NCBI GenBank assembly: GCA_030248225.1
Contig: JASANE010007153.1
Span: forward strand, 1 to 64,000
Reading direction: 5' to 3'
DNA from: Trileptium ribeirensis
Taxonomy: Eukaryota; Nematoda; Enoplea; Enoplida; Thoracostomopsidae
Length of the DNA: 64,000 nt
Shown here: positions 1-9,050 of the stretch, one piece after another
How positions within the stretch are numbered: position 1 is the first letter of the stretch
Layout of the letters: each line of letters begins with the position of its first letter
Made by a program: the position numbers and the translations under genes
Notes under the pieces: model-generated
What the model saw: only the letters and a program-made list of their open reading frames with translations
The model's database searches: none
What the model was told of the DNA's origin: nothing

Positions 1-2
1 GT

Positions 3-1253
3 GGTGTTTATCCTGTTCAAAATGCTGTATCTTCAACCCAACTTATTGAAATTGCGTGTGAAACAACATTGCCAAGTTCGGATTCGGATGATGTATTACG
101 TTTTAAAATAAGCGAAAGTGCACTTGACCTGTTAGATTTATCTCAAATTTTCGCTTATATGGAACTGCAGGTACTGTATGAAGATGGAAAAACAATAGCT
201 TTAGATAAGCTCGTAATTCCTTGTAATATGTTTGGTTATGCCCTCTTTTCTTCAGTTTAAGTAAAAATAAACGGCGAACCAATAACGTTTAATCAAAAAC
301 ATTACCCATGGATGACATATGTGTTATTCCATTTACACATGGATGCTGAGCGAAGAAAGCAATATCTAATGGGAAGCATTTACGCACCAGATGGAGAATA
401 CGTTTTTAATGATGTACAGGGCGATAACGCCGGTGGGCTAAAAAGAAATGCACTTATAATAGGTTCCCAAACAGCAGAATTGTATTTTCCTGTAGTGGCC
501 GACGCTAATTTGAATCCTAAATATTTGCCAGCTGGATCAAGGTTAGAATTTGAGTTTGTGAGGAGCCCAACAAATCTTGTATTGATTCACAGTGGCAAAA
601 TGAAATTCAAAATACAAATAAACGACTTTAAGCTATACGTGTCTAAGGTAAAATTGACCAAGCAAGCTATAGAACTACAAAATAAGATTTTGAGTACAAC
701 TGGTGCTCACTATTATGGGATACGATATAAAATACACACACTATCTGTAAACAAGGAATTGCAGAATGTAGATTGGACGGTATTTGAAGGTTCGCTGCCA
801 CGTCGAATTTATGTTTGGGGTGTAAGTCAAGCAGCTTATACCGGGGCAGCAACAAAAAATTTATTCGAATTTTCACTTCCAGATACGGATCGTTTTACAA
901 TATTTATGAACGATGATCGTTATCCCTGTAACGTTGCGTTACCGTGTAAATCACAAAGCAATTTACGCTGGTTTAACTTTACTCTAGACGGCTTGAACAA
1001 TAAAACACAAAATCTAGGATTAACAAGAAGTGGATTTTTGCCTGGAGCTGGATACCAAATATTTTGCATAGATCTAAGCCGAGATTATAGCAGTGACTGT
1101 GATTGCTCGAGCAATCCTGAAAACGGTCAGGTTAAAGTGTGTATAGACTTTTCTAGTGAGCTCGCAAACGCAGTCGTAATTTTCGCTATGGGTGAGTTTC
1201 CTGCACAGTTACAAATTAATGCAAATAGAGAATTTTTTGACCAAAACCCTTAA
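3..1253 (+). pseudogene. Maverick/Polinton major capsid protein, 5' truncated by window edge, one in-frame stop
   Basis: The reading frame is open from the left edge (base 3) to TAA at 1251-1253, except for one TAA at 258-260; the same frame resumes at once. The product resembles the F54H12.2-type double-jelly-roll capsid protein of Mavericks/Polintons. The cues are an N-terminal jelly-roll strand region with an acidic DL patch, the GG-LK-R-A box after residue 40 of the downstream part, a long V-K-L-T/S linker before the second jelly roll, LPRRI-V followed by A-x-TKN-F-F, and a C-terminal V-I-F-A-GEF segment ending in N-R-E/N. Both jelly rolls are represented, so only the extreme N-terminus is outside the window. 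It would form the virion shell. The stop falls in the first jelly roll and looks like a single base change, so this copy is probably inactive unless read through or miscalled. Homology is recognised by eye from family features. Confidence 0.8.
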
Positions 1254-1290
1254 AAATGACTAAAAACCATAAACTAGAAAAAAACAGATC

Positions 1291-1758
1291 ATGGATAAAG
1301 GTGTTTTTCCATTTATTATTTTGTTTATTTCATTTGTTGTTGAAGGTATAATTTTGATTTATGTGGGGTTATATTGTCATTGTGAAGAGAGTTGTATCGA
1401 CACTCGACTCACGGAAAGCAAGCAACGATGGAATGATGGTAACCTGTATCAAATTCAGTGGATAAATCAAAACGCTAGTGACCTGGAATTCAACTTGATA
1501 ATGAAACCTCCTACAAACGTTATGTGGAGTGAAAAAGTGGTATATCTTTTCGACACGTTTGAAACACTGTTCATCAATATTCCAATTACCCATCGCCGCG
1601 GAACATTATTCATCTCTACAGCGAACAAATACCGAGGATATACGTTTGAAAACTGCAATGCGGGGGCCAAATTTCCATCCGAACTCGCAAAGTTTAATCT
1701 GATCCGAGTGTTGGAGGAAAACTATATAAACGTAAAAATCCATCGTGCAATAATTTAG
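1291..1758 (+). CDS. Maverick-associated small membrane protein, unknown function
   Basis: This is a 155-residue ORF starting with ATG 37 bases after the capsid stop. Residues about 6-28 form one strongly hydrophobic segment right at the N-terminus, so a signal anchor or single-pass membrane protein is likely. The rest is a soluble domain with several Cys (two near residues 31-35 and one near 121) and alternating beta-like stretches. I recognise no named domain. Tight spacing with its neighbours and the same strand argue that it belongs to the virus. Position next to the capsid gene would fit a virion or membrane component, but that is inference. No internal stop is present, unlike the capsid gene. 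Confidence 0.6.
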   Translation: MDKGVFPFIILFISFVVEGIILIYVGLYCHCEESCIDTRLTESKQRWNDGNLYQIQWINQNASDLEFNLIMKPPTNVMWSEKVVYLFDTFETLFINIPITHRRGTLFISTANKYRGYTFENCNAGAKFPSELAKFNLIRVLEENYINVKIHRAII

Positions 1759-1764
1759 TTGACG

Positions 1765-2070
1765 ATGGAGAAAACGGTGCAGCAACAATATCTGAAAGAG
1801 GAAACCGCGTATTGGAGAGCGGAGGTTGAAGAATACCGTCGAAACTGTGAAATAACCGGTGAATACATCGACGGTATGTCCGAAAGCGAATATGAACTAA
1901 AAGGCTGCCTTAAGCGAAGATCCGAAATGATAGAAGCAGTAAAGTACATTGAAGATAAAATTAAGTGTGGGTATTCATTTAATGATAGCTTATTTGCATT
2001 TGCCATGATTAGTCCACATTTCTGTTCTTTGTATAATCATGACATTATTGAACTGTTTGTAAATAAATAA
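1765..2070 (+). CDS. Maverick-associated small coiled-coil protein
   Basis: The ATG at 1765 lies six bases after the preceding stop and gives 101 residues. Residues 1-60 are charged and helical, rich in Glu, Lys, Arg and Tyr with heptad-like spacing, and suggest a coiled coil. The C-terminal 35 residues are more hydrophobic (S-L-F-A-F-A...). No family is recognised. A TTG three codons upstream is open but is unlikely as a start in an animal setting. The TAA stop (2068-2070) abuts the hammerhead ribozyme, so any transcript of this gene carries the ribozyme at the start of its 3' UTR. Confidence 0.55.
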   Translation: MEKTVQQQYLKEETAYWRAEVEEYRRNCEITGEYIDGMSESEYELKGCLKRRSEMIEAVKYIEDKIKCGYSFNDSLFAFAMISPHFCSLYNHDIIELFVNK

Positions 2071-2139
2071 TTGCAAAAAAACGTAATGGTAGCCTAGCCA
2101 TCTGATGAGACTTTTGGCAAAGTCGAAACGTTTTTGCAA
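2071..2139 (+). ncRNA. Type III hammerhead ribozyme
   Basis: All parts of a hammerhead fold are present in order. The 5' strand of stem III is 2071-2082. The cleavage triplet GUA is 2083-2085, with predicted cleavage after 2085. Stem I is AUGGU (2086-2090) with GCCAU (2097-2101), closed by a 6-nt loop. The conserved CUGAUGA is 2102-2108. Stem II is GACUUU (2109-2114) with AAAGUC (2119-2124), closed by UGGC. The conserved GAAA is 2125-2128. The 3' strand of stem III is 2129-2139 and pairs with the first strand except for two extra A in the 5' strand. A15.1-U16.1 and C15.2-G16.2 are both satisfied. Stem III is open and stems I and II are closed, which makes it type III. It begins at the base after the stop codon of the upstream viral ORF. 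Activity is inferred from the fold only. Confidence 0.88.
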
Positions 2140-2412
2140 TACACTTCAAGGTTAATCAACACTGGTAAGATTAATATTTCAAACTATACAACTGTGTAAA
2201 TACGACACAGATGTTATACCGTAAATAGCTGAAACATATTGAGTATGCACAAGAGGGATTTTCATGCTTAATATGTTCCAGTTTTGACATATGTTAACCT
2301 GACATGAAACGTTGAGCTTATGAATACCCCACAATCCTGAACACATCAGCAGGAACCCAGCAAATCGTATCGACAAACCATATCGTTAACCATATATTTG
2401 CTGGCTCACACT

Positions 2413-2573
2413 CCACAAGTCAAGAGAAGTTTTAGATTTGTCCTGCAGATACCCCACAACTCAAGAGAAGTTTTAGATTTGTCCTGCAGATACCCCACAA
2501 GTTTTACATTTATCCTACAGATACCCCACAACTCAAAAGAAGTTTTACGTTTAGTCTGCAGATACCCCACAAT
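2413..2573 (+). repeat. Tandem array, 41-bp unit, about four copies
   Basis: Units start at 2413, 2454, 2495 and 2526, with a partial unit from 2567. The period is 41 bp except for the third unit, which has lost about 10 bp. Each unit contains CCACAA, AGAAGTTTTA and CTGCAGATAC. A lone related ATACCCCACAA motif lies near 2324. The array fills the gap between the hammerhead and the next viral ORF; it is open in one frame but reads as spacer. The rest of 2140-2607 shows no gene. Confidence 0.9.
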
Positions 2574-2607
2574 TTATTTGATTTCATCCCTCCAAGGTTT
2601 TTGTAAA

Positions 2608-2943
2608 ATGACATTGACGAACAAATATAAAAAGGTGTGCAACTGTTGCAAGAATCACCACTTCAAAATGTTTATTGCTCCACACGTTTTCGAGCGCCAT
2701 AGCAAAAACATTTCTGCTGTTTCTACATCGTTTTTCTACGGTTCAAATAAGCATGTGCGGCGTCTAATCGTGGAAACGGTTAATGATCCAGATGCGAAGT
2801 TTATAATTAATCACAAACGCATCCTATTAGAACGCGAATTCGATTACATCGTTGGTGAATCCCGTGAGCGAGATCGAACCAATCGGGTCAGGGTCATATT
2901 AGACGAACGACGGTGTGTAGTCGTAACGGCATATCCTATATAA
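2608..2943 (+). CDS. Maverick-associated small basic protein with RNase-toxin-like C-terminus
   Basis: The ATG at 2608 gives 111 residues; an upstream in-frame extension would translate the tandem repeat and is disfavoured. Near the N-terminus is a Cys/His cluster (C-x-CC-x2-HH). A His-Ser pair follows at about residue 32, then an S-x-FF segment and an Arg-rich middle. The C-terminus ends V-R-V-I-L-D-x4-CVVVTAYP. An early His/Arg, S-x-F and a closing V-V-T-x-Y-P strand are typical of the barnase/EndoU/colicin/RelE-like nuclease fold of bacterial and phage RNase toxins. This is motif-level resemblance only and the function is uncertain. A capsid-associated or nucleic-acid-binding protein is an alternative. 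It is intact and co-oriented with the other viral genes. Confidence 0.55.
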   Translation: MTLTNKYKKVCNCCKNHHFKMFIAPHVFERHSKNISAVSTSFFYGSNKHVRRLIVETVNDPDAKFIINHKRILLEREFDYIVGESRERDRTNRVRVILDERRCVVVTAYPI

Positions 2944-3033
2944 AAGGTGAGCAGCTCAGCAATTTTCATCAGCTTCATTTTCAAGATTCTTACTTTCAAT
3001 TTCAAGTTTCTTTCCGTTATTTTTCTCTTCGTT

Positions 3034-3645
3034 ATGGCTGCTTTTTCTGATGCTGTAGAAGACCAAATGATTTCTCATTTTGAGGCATCTGACAAGTGTC
3101 AATGTCTCGCGAATTACATCGTCGAACATATGGACGCGAGTAAGGCCGATAAAGAAGCGGAATTTTACCGCATTCTGACCGGGTTTATCGGTGTCGACAT
3201 TACGATTGTCAAGCGACTCGTGCTCGACCGTGTTCAACCGGCATCTGCCGTCGAAAACAATGTAAGTATACCTTGATTTAATAAATTAACACTTAGAATT
3301 AGCCTCCTTTGCTTTCTTTAATTATCGCTGCTTCTTGCTCCTTAGCAACGGTAATTTTATATTTAGTCCATTTAGGAGCAACCGGCTGTAATCGAGGAAG
3401 TCGTCATCGTAGACGATGATGACGTGGAGCGAGTCGCTGTTCACTTGGGCGAGAAATACACCGACGGGTGCGACGCCTGCTACTACAACCAGCCGGGCCA
3501 AGGTGGACATATGCGAGTAGGCGGTTGCATGTATGAAGAGAATTACAGCGAATATGAAATTCGTAAAGCTTGTACCATATTAGACATTCCTTTTTGTATA
3601 GAATTATATAATGCTGTGCATACTCGTGTATATAGTAATTGGTAA
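3034..3645 (+). CDS. Spliced Maverick-associated Cys/His protein with SUMO-interaction-like motif
   Basis: Exon 1 is 3034-3261 (76 codons from ATG) and exon 2 is 3376-3645. Exon 1 ends at a consensus donor (AAT|GTAAGTATA). Of three nearby acceptors (ending 3345, 3366 and 3375), only the last keeps the frame open; the first has the better pyrimidine tract but meets a stop after two codons. The predicted protein has 165 residues: an N-terminal acidic/helical part and a linker with V-V-I-V-D-D-D-D (3400-3423), a classic SUMO-interaction pattern. A Cys/His zinc-binding-like module follows (C-x2-C, then H and a later C), with an aromatic/acidic C-terminus. No named family is recognised. Without splicing the protein stops at 3276. 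It could be viral or a captured host gene; orientation and spacing favour the virus. Confidence 0.6.
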
Positions 3646-3890
3646 ATGCATTGTATATATTGTGTAATGTTGTTAGTATAAAAAAAGAAAATAAAACAAA
3701 AAAAGAAAATTGCTGCTTTTGTTAGAAACTTTAATTAAATTATATTTTTCAAGGTCAAAAAATCGTAACCCCACAAAAAATTTTAATAAATCATAACCCC
3801 ACCAAAAAATGTAATTAAATTTTTCTGGGTCAACCCCCACACCCCACCACAATTGTGGGGGGGGGGGGGTAAAAGCAGCTTTTTTCATCT
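3646..3890 (+). other. Right flank of Maverick gene cluster: polyA signal, palindrome, G13 tract
   Basis: AATAAA at 3690-3695 lies 45 bases after the last viral stop. Two imperfect copies of a 'TAACCCCAC' plus A-rich unit lie at about 3768-3825. CCACAATTGTGG is a perfect 12-bp palindrome running into 13 consecutive G (3857-3869). GCTGCTTTT near 3711 recurs inverted near 3870. This may be the edge of the element, but no terminal inverted repeat can be proven because the other end is outside the window. Confidence 0.45.
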
Positions 3891-4516
3891 ACTGATTACT
3901 AACTGACGATGCTGTAAATATATTCCGGGTTAGAATGCTCACTGTGGAATTGCTATCCTTAAGACTAAATATGAATCTTAACATCGAAGTAAAGCTTTAA
4001 ACGTTTGCAAAATTTCAAAAAATTATTAAGCCAAAACGCATGAGTTCATTGCTTTCTTACACAACTGCAAAATTATCACTAACTGCAGCTAAAATGTTAG
4101 ACGTATCCACTAATGCATTTCACAGGTATTGACGCTGCAATAAAATTTGTTTAAAATTTATTCATGCAAAAATGTTCTCGAACGCGGCTTATCTTGGTCG
4201 AATTATGACATAGTCGGTAGAATTATTTCGCTGTTATCCCGTATTCTGTTGCTACATGCTGACAAATGGCAGCCTATAAGTAATGGAGTGTCGATTAACT
4301 AATGGTTATTCCTAGCTTCTAGTTATTACTGTCTTTCAATCTGTTTATTCTTCCGAACCAGCCAGCGTGATATTAAATAAATTGCTATTGCTTAATACAT
4401 TCAGCGTTCTTAGAATTGCCTTATGCTTAAAAATATCCAGCGTAATTTTGTTTATATAATTTATGGGATAATTATGCTTATTGGAAAAGTTTAGAGATAT
4501 TGGATACTTAATATTG
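3891..4516. other. AT-rich stretch without recognisable feature
   Basis: No coding frame, RNA or repeat boundary is visible on either strand. Confidence 0.6.
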
Positions 4517-4836
4517 AAGGCGTGTTCACACGCTCAAACTTTTTGATCAAATTTTGAGCTCAAAATTTGATTAAATTTTGGTCAAAATTTTACGGTGATT
4601 TTTAAATGAAAATTGCGATATTTTCAAATTTGAGATCAAAATTTGAGCTCAAACTTTTTCAGGTAATACATCTCGTCCATGATTGGCTACATGAACATTC
4701 ATGAAATGTTTGAACTGTGTTCACACGTTCAAACTTGTAAAAAATGCAACAAAGTTGCTTTCAAATTTTGATCAAAATTTGAGCTCAAATTTTGATCAAA
4801 ATTTGAGCAAAAAGTTTGAGCGTGTGAACACGCCTT
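4517..4836. mobile_element. Foldback miniature transposon with 28-bp perfect TIRs
   Basis: The left end (4517-4544, AAGGCGTGTTCACACGCTCA...) is an exact reverse complement of the right end (4809-4836). The interior is built from repeated palindromic GATCAAAATTTGAGCTC-like blocks on both sides. A second, imperfect copy of the TIR motif (TGTGTTCACACGTTCAAAC) sits inside near 4717, so the element may be a composite or a nested pair. The flanks (TTG and AAG) do not give a clear target duplication, so the superfamily is unassigned; TIRs of this style occur in PIF/Harbinger-like MITEs. There is no coding capacity. Confidence 0.85.
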
Positions 4837-6879
4837 AAGCTTTATAATGATTACTAACATTTAAGCAGACTTAATTACGCATGAATTAAGCATTACTTAA
4901 TTAGCAAAAACAAAGCTAAAAAAACTACGTGATGTTTAGCAATAGTATGCTCAATGTTTAACATTTTAAGTATAACTCATTTTAATCTTAAGCTTAACCT
5001 ATGTTAAACCTTTTAGAGTCCTCTTTTAGCATAATCATGCTGAATAAGTAACGTAGTTAAACTATTTAGCAAAGCTTAAGGACTGCAAAATATTTAGAGT
5101 AGTTACAAGCAGCTAGAAACAAAAGCTATAGGATCCCGTATTATGACATTTCCATAGACAAGGAGCAGCAAAATTCACAGGTAAAAATTTTATTTTTTTA
5201 AACTGCATAGCTATACCACAACCATGTATACCTATTTTCATTTAAACTTGAATCATAACAATCTATAAATAATTGTGATTACATCAAGCCTGGTTATAAT
5301 TTTATGTTCACTTCTACATGGAAAGGCTAATGTTTATAATAATCTGTTGAGTCTCATACTCATATTGTTGGGAACGTTTTATACATATTATCCAGCACAA
5401 CGCACTGCCATAAACTGTGAGTAGCCTGTCAAGTCCATTTTCCAAATACCGTCGCTGGAGTTTATTGATTTTCATGTTGGTCGTTTTTCTCATGCTTGTA
5501 CTAATCAGTCTTTTTGTAATCATCGGCGAGTTGACATCCAGTTCCTTTCAACTAAATCTTCAAGGGTTAAGTATCTTCAGTCCTCTTAATCCAAATTGAA
5601 ATCTAATCTAGGGTTATTTGGGTCTTTCCTAGAATCTTTTCAGTGGAATATTGCTGTTTTTAAAGATATAGCTTTAACTGTTATAGCTTTCCACTAAGCT
5701 GGTACAGGCGGCTCAGAAAATATCCACCATCATAATATAATTTTGGGAGAATTCTATGAATTTATGACAGAATTTAATACTGTTTACTCAATTTCTGTGC
5801 TTACCTATATTGCGTCACAAATTCTTATTCCTGGCCTACTTATGCAATTAGGATATACAGGCTGCAACTTACGTGAATGCGAACAGCGTAAAGCTAGATC
5901 ATTTATTGATACTAAGAAAATGGTCCGCTTCTGCTTCGGTTGAGGTATTCAAACGGTAAACCCAGGCATAACCAAGAAAACTTAAAACAATTAACGCAGC
6001 AAATCGCAAAAGTTTTTTAATTTTATTTGCAACCGAGTTAACAGTTTTACCTACAATTTATTTACGTAGAATCTGTGTTGTATGATCAAAGTAAGCTTAA
6101 AATAATAAATAAGGGTCGTACCGTAAACGTTGTTGAAAATGACAGTTTAGTGTGGACAGCTCAATTAAATTTCACCAAATAGTACACCCGTTCTATTGAC
6201 ATATATACCTCAATTTCTTGTTGGAAGACAAGCTCATAACCTCGATGTAGCTCAAAATATATCTGTATCTGGCAAGCGATGGTGAAACGGAGTGAGCGTG
6301 TTTCATCCTTAGTTGTGATTACGCTTAATCACCCGTAGAGGCATTGTGTTTGAAATACAGCTAAAATCTCTGCGAGCAATAAAGCCTTATAATGCTGGTC
6401 TATAGGAATTAAAGAACACCACCACCGTATACTGCGTGTCACAAACAAATTCATTCATCAAATCGGGTTCGACACTGCTCGTCCTTTTAACCCATTTGAC
6501 AGCCCGTGGAAAGGTATGCTCTATTCATGTTCCATTTCAGATGACCAGACCATTCTATCCAATGTACGGAAAGACCTACATGTAAACCATTATTGATGCT
6601 CCAGAAGCACAACATAACTAGGCAACCGAAGAAGACTATATTCCAGAAATAGAGTGTGTTAGACCATATAATCCTTTAATTTAAACCCCTAAATTTAGAC
6701 CCATTATGTGATTTATAGCAATGCTAGACTCCAGAAAGTAAGACCATCATATTCGGCGTGCCTCATAGCCTTATAGATACTCGTTCTAAGGTAAAACACA
6801 ATATCATGCAGAAAATTTCAATAGTTATAGTAAAGAGTCGACGAATCATAGTCAGGCATACAGCGGACCAAGGGGTGGT
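4837..6879. other. No supported gene; AT-rich with scattered open stretches
   Basis: A 66-codon frame at 5743-5943 (+) and short open stretches around 6120-6600 (+) show no recognisable domain and are interrupted by stops. They could be remnants of an old element. Confidence 0.5.
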
Positions 6880-7210
6880 GCCACAAAAAGTGTTGTCCAA
6901 CAAAGTTTCAAGTTCACAAAGTGGTTTCAGTTTTTTGGGGGTTCTTTTGCTGCGTGTGTCGCGAGACATGGGCTGGGAAACATTAGTAACCATATGGTCA
7001 AATTTGGCAAAAGACCATTAAAATCCAGATTTATTCTATTTTGACCTGGATGGTGTGGTCAGACCGCGTGCTGTTCGTGTAAAGGGCACATGTCACCATT
7101 ACTTTTGCTATTCAACGAAAAAAATTGGACGAAATCGGTCCACCCGAAGATGAGTTATGAATTTACACCGAAAACAAAATAATTTTTCATCATTTTTCTA
7201 GTGAGCTCCT
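6880..7210 (+). repeat. Dispersed repeat, copy 1 of a pair with about 52.18-52.52 kb
   Basis: This segment aligns by eye with 52180-52520 in the same orientation. Shared blocks include the AAATTTGG-AAAAGA region, the TAAAGGGCACATG-TCA block and the GATGA-TTATGAAT block. Similarity continues through the A-rich stretch after it. There is no clear TIR or target duplication. It may descend from coding DNA, because the second copy keeps a 70-codon frame over the shared part. Confidence 0.55.
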
Positions 7211-8832
7211 TAAGTGAAATTGCACTCTCTTCACTGGCATCGTTTCAATATTAAAGCATAGTGTCCGCAGTGATGGTCCTATTACTATCACAACATGAAA
7301 AAACATACAACACATTCTGTACATAGTCACAAGATTATTACGTTTGCACTAGAACGACCGATATTTAAACGTAAAGCAGTTATGTTACAATGCATATGTT
7401 AGCTTCAAAATTTTAGTAAAATTTATCTCTATCAATAATATATAGTAAACTCACCAAATATGAGTCGCTTCAATACTAAGATCACTGGCGCTATTATATT
7501 TCAGCCTCACTATTTGCAATTATCTGCCAATATCAGTCCATTATTATAACTTGTCTGAAAATTTTCTAATTTCCTAATGGCTAATATGATTCTACTGCAT
7601 ATTGGTTTTTCCGGTTGCTATATCAAAAACAGTGTTGCGCGTCTTCTTTGTATATACATTTTTGGAGCGTGAAATTTTTTGTGATAATGCTTAATCGCCT
7701 ATATTTGGCAAACCGCAAGACTTATGAAGGTTAAAAGCACAGGATGGAGTGGAGACACTTTACTATCTCAACATGCCAACAGTTTTAAACAATGTCGTTT
7801 GAATGGTAGAGCTAAGTGATTGCATATATCACATGCCATGAATTCGCAGAAATTGCTCAAATGTGGATCAGATGACCATTCAGCAAGCCACTATAGTTAT
7901 AGGTGAGTCGGAACAGCATTTAGTCCATTTATAACTTAGTACAGTCTTGACAATTTCTTCTGGTCCACGTTGTCAAAAGTGCAAGCAATTTTTAATACAG
8001 CTTAGGAAGGTCCGACCTTCAGCAGTGTACGCCCAATACCACCTGTCCGTGGGATCTATGAATTAAATATTAAAAGTTTGGCACTCCTTAGAAGGTGAGA
8101 AAGAAAATCATGCAACCATCATACACCAATAATTTTCATACCGTTGCACTCAGCTCATTGCGCTCGTTCAGAAAATATCAATTAAAACGTTAGTACACGA
8201 TTACACGAAATATATATGGATTAATTTAAGATCAAATGGGTTGACATCGTTTGAACCTGGTGTAGAGCCGACAATATAGGTTTCTTACTGTTCTTGCGTT
8301 TTGCTTAATCTCATTTTCTAAGCGTTTTAGGTGCTCAACGTTAACTAAAACATACAATATCCAGCAGGTTTAGACAGTGATAGGTCATGATTCTGATAAC
8401 TTACAGCTGTAGTTGCTACCAATTAAATTAACCGTGAAATGTTTTGATATCCAGTAAGTCCGTATGTTCTCAATATTTCATGCTTGGTATTTATGCCAAG
8501 TGTATGTTAGAACGAACCTTATTTAGGTAAGAAGCACGATTACACTATATAATAGATACTAGATGCGCTGGGTGAATTGTATTAATTCTTTCTAACGAAC
8601 TCTAAGGGCAAAAGGTAGCATTGTTTTCGGGATTCTAGGACATAACGGCATCCAACGGTAAAACTAAGTAAAACAATTCAGCTATCTTCGGAAACTGTCA
8701 CAGGCTCACAAATTACAATTATTAAGTGCCCAAAACGTGAGAATTGAATGTAAACTTAGCAATTGCGGATTCCTCACCCATTATACTTCAGGATATTTTT
8801 GCGTAAATGTACCGGGAAATTATAATTTAATG
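7211..8832. other. No recognisable feature
   Basis: Only short frames without domain character and unremarkable AT-rich sequence are present. Confidence 0.55.
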
Positions 8833-9050
8833 GGCCTAAGTAACCCTGAAGGGCGGTACATTATAACGTTAGAAAAAGGAACAGCTTAGAGCGGGGGTTT
8901 CGGCGGGCGGCAGCCCCCCGGCTTAGCCTTACGATTAGTGTATGTTTCATATAAGGACCTTAGCTTAGGCTAACACTAAGGCTTTGGCTTAGTATATCGA
9001 GAAAGGCATGGCCTGCATTTTATTTTCGCCCCTCAGGGTTACTTGAGCCA
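8833..9050 (+). mobile_element. Miniature TIR element, copy 1 of 3
   Basis: The left end AAGTAACCCTGAAGGGCG matches the reverse complement of the right end (AAGTAACCCTGAGGGGCG) with one mismatch; GGCC-like flanking bases extend the TIR outward. The interior has a GC-rich hairpin (G5 and C5 tracts around CGGCGGGCGGC) and CTTAG repeats. The same layout occurs at 11810-12008 and, more diverged, at 49244-49432. It is a non-coding MITE; superfamily is not assigned because target duplications are unclear. Confidence 0.8.

Noticed and set aside
2398..2607. N-terminal extension of the 2608-2943 protein
   Set aside because: It would translate the 41-bp tandem array and starts at TTG; the ATG at 2608 is more credible.
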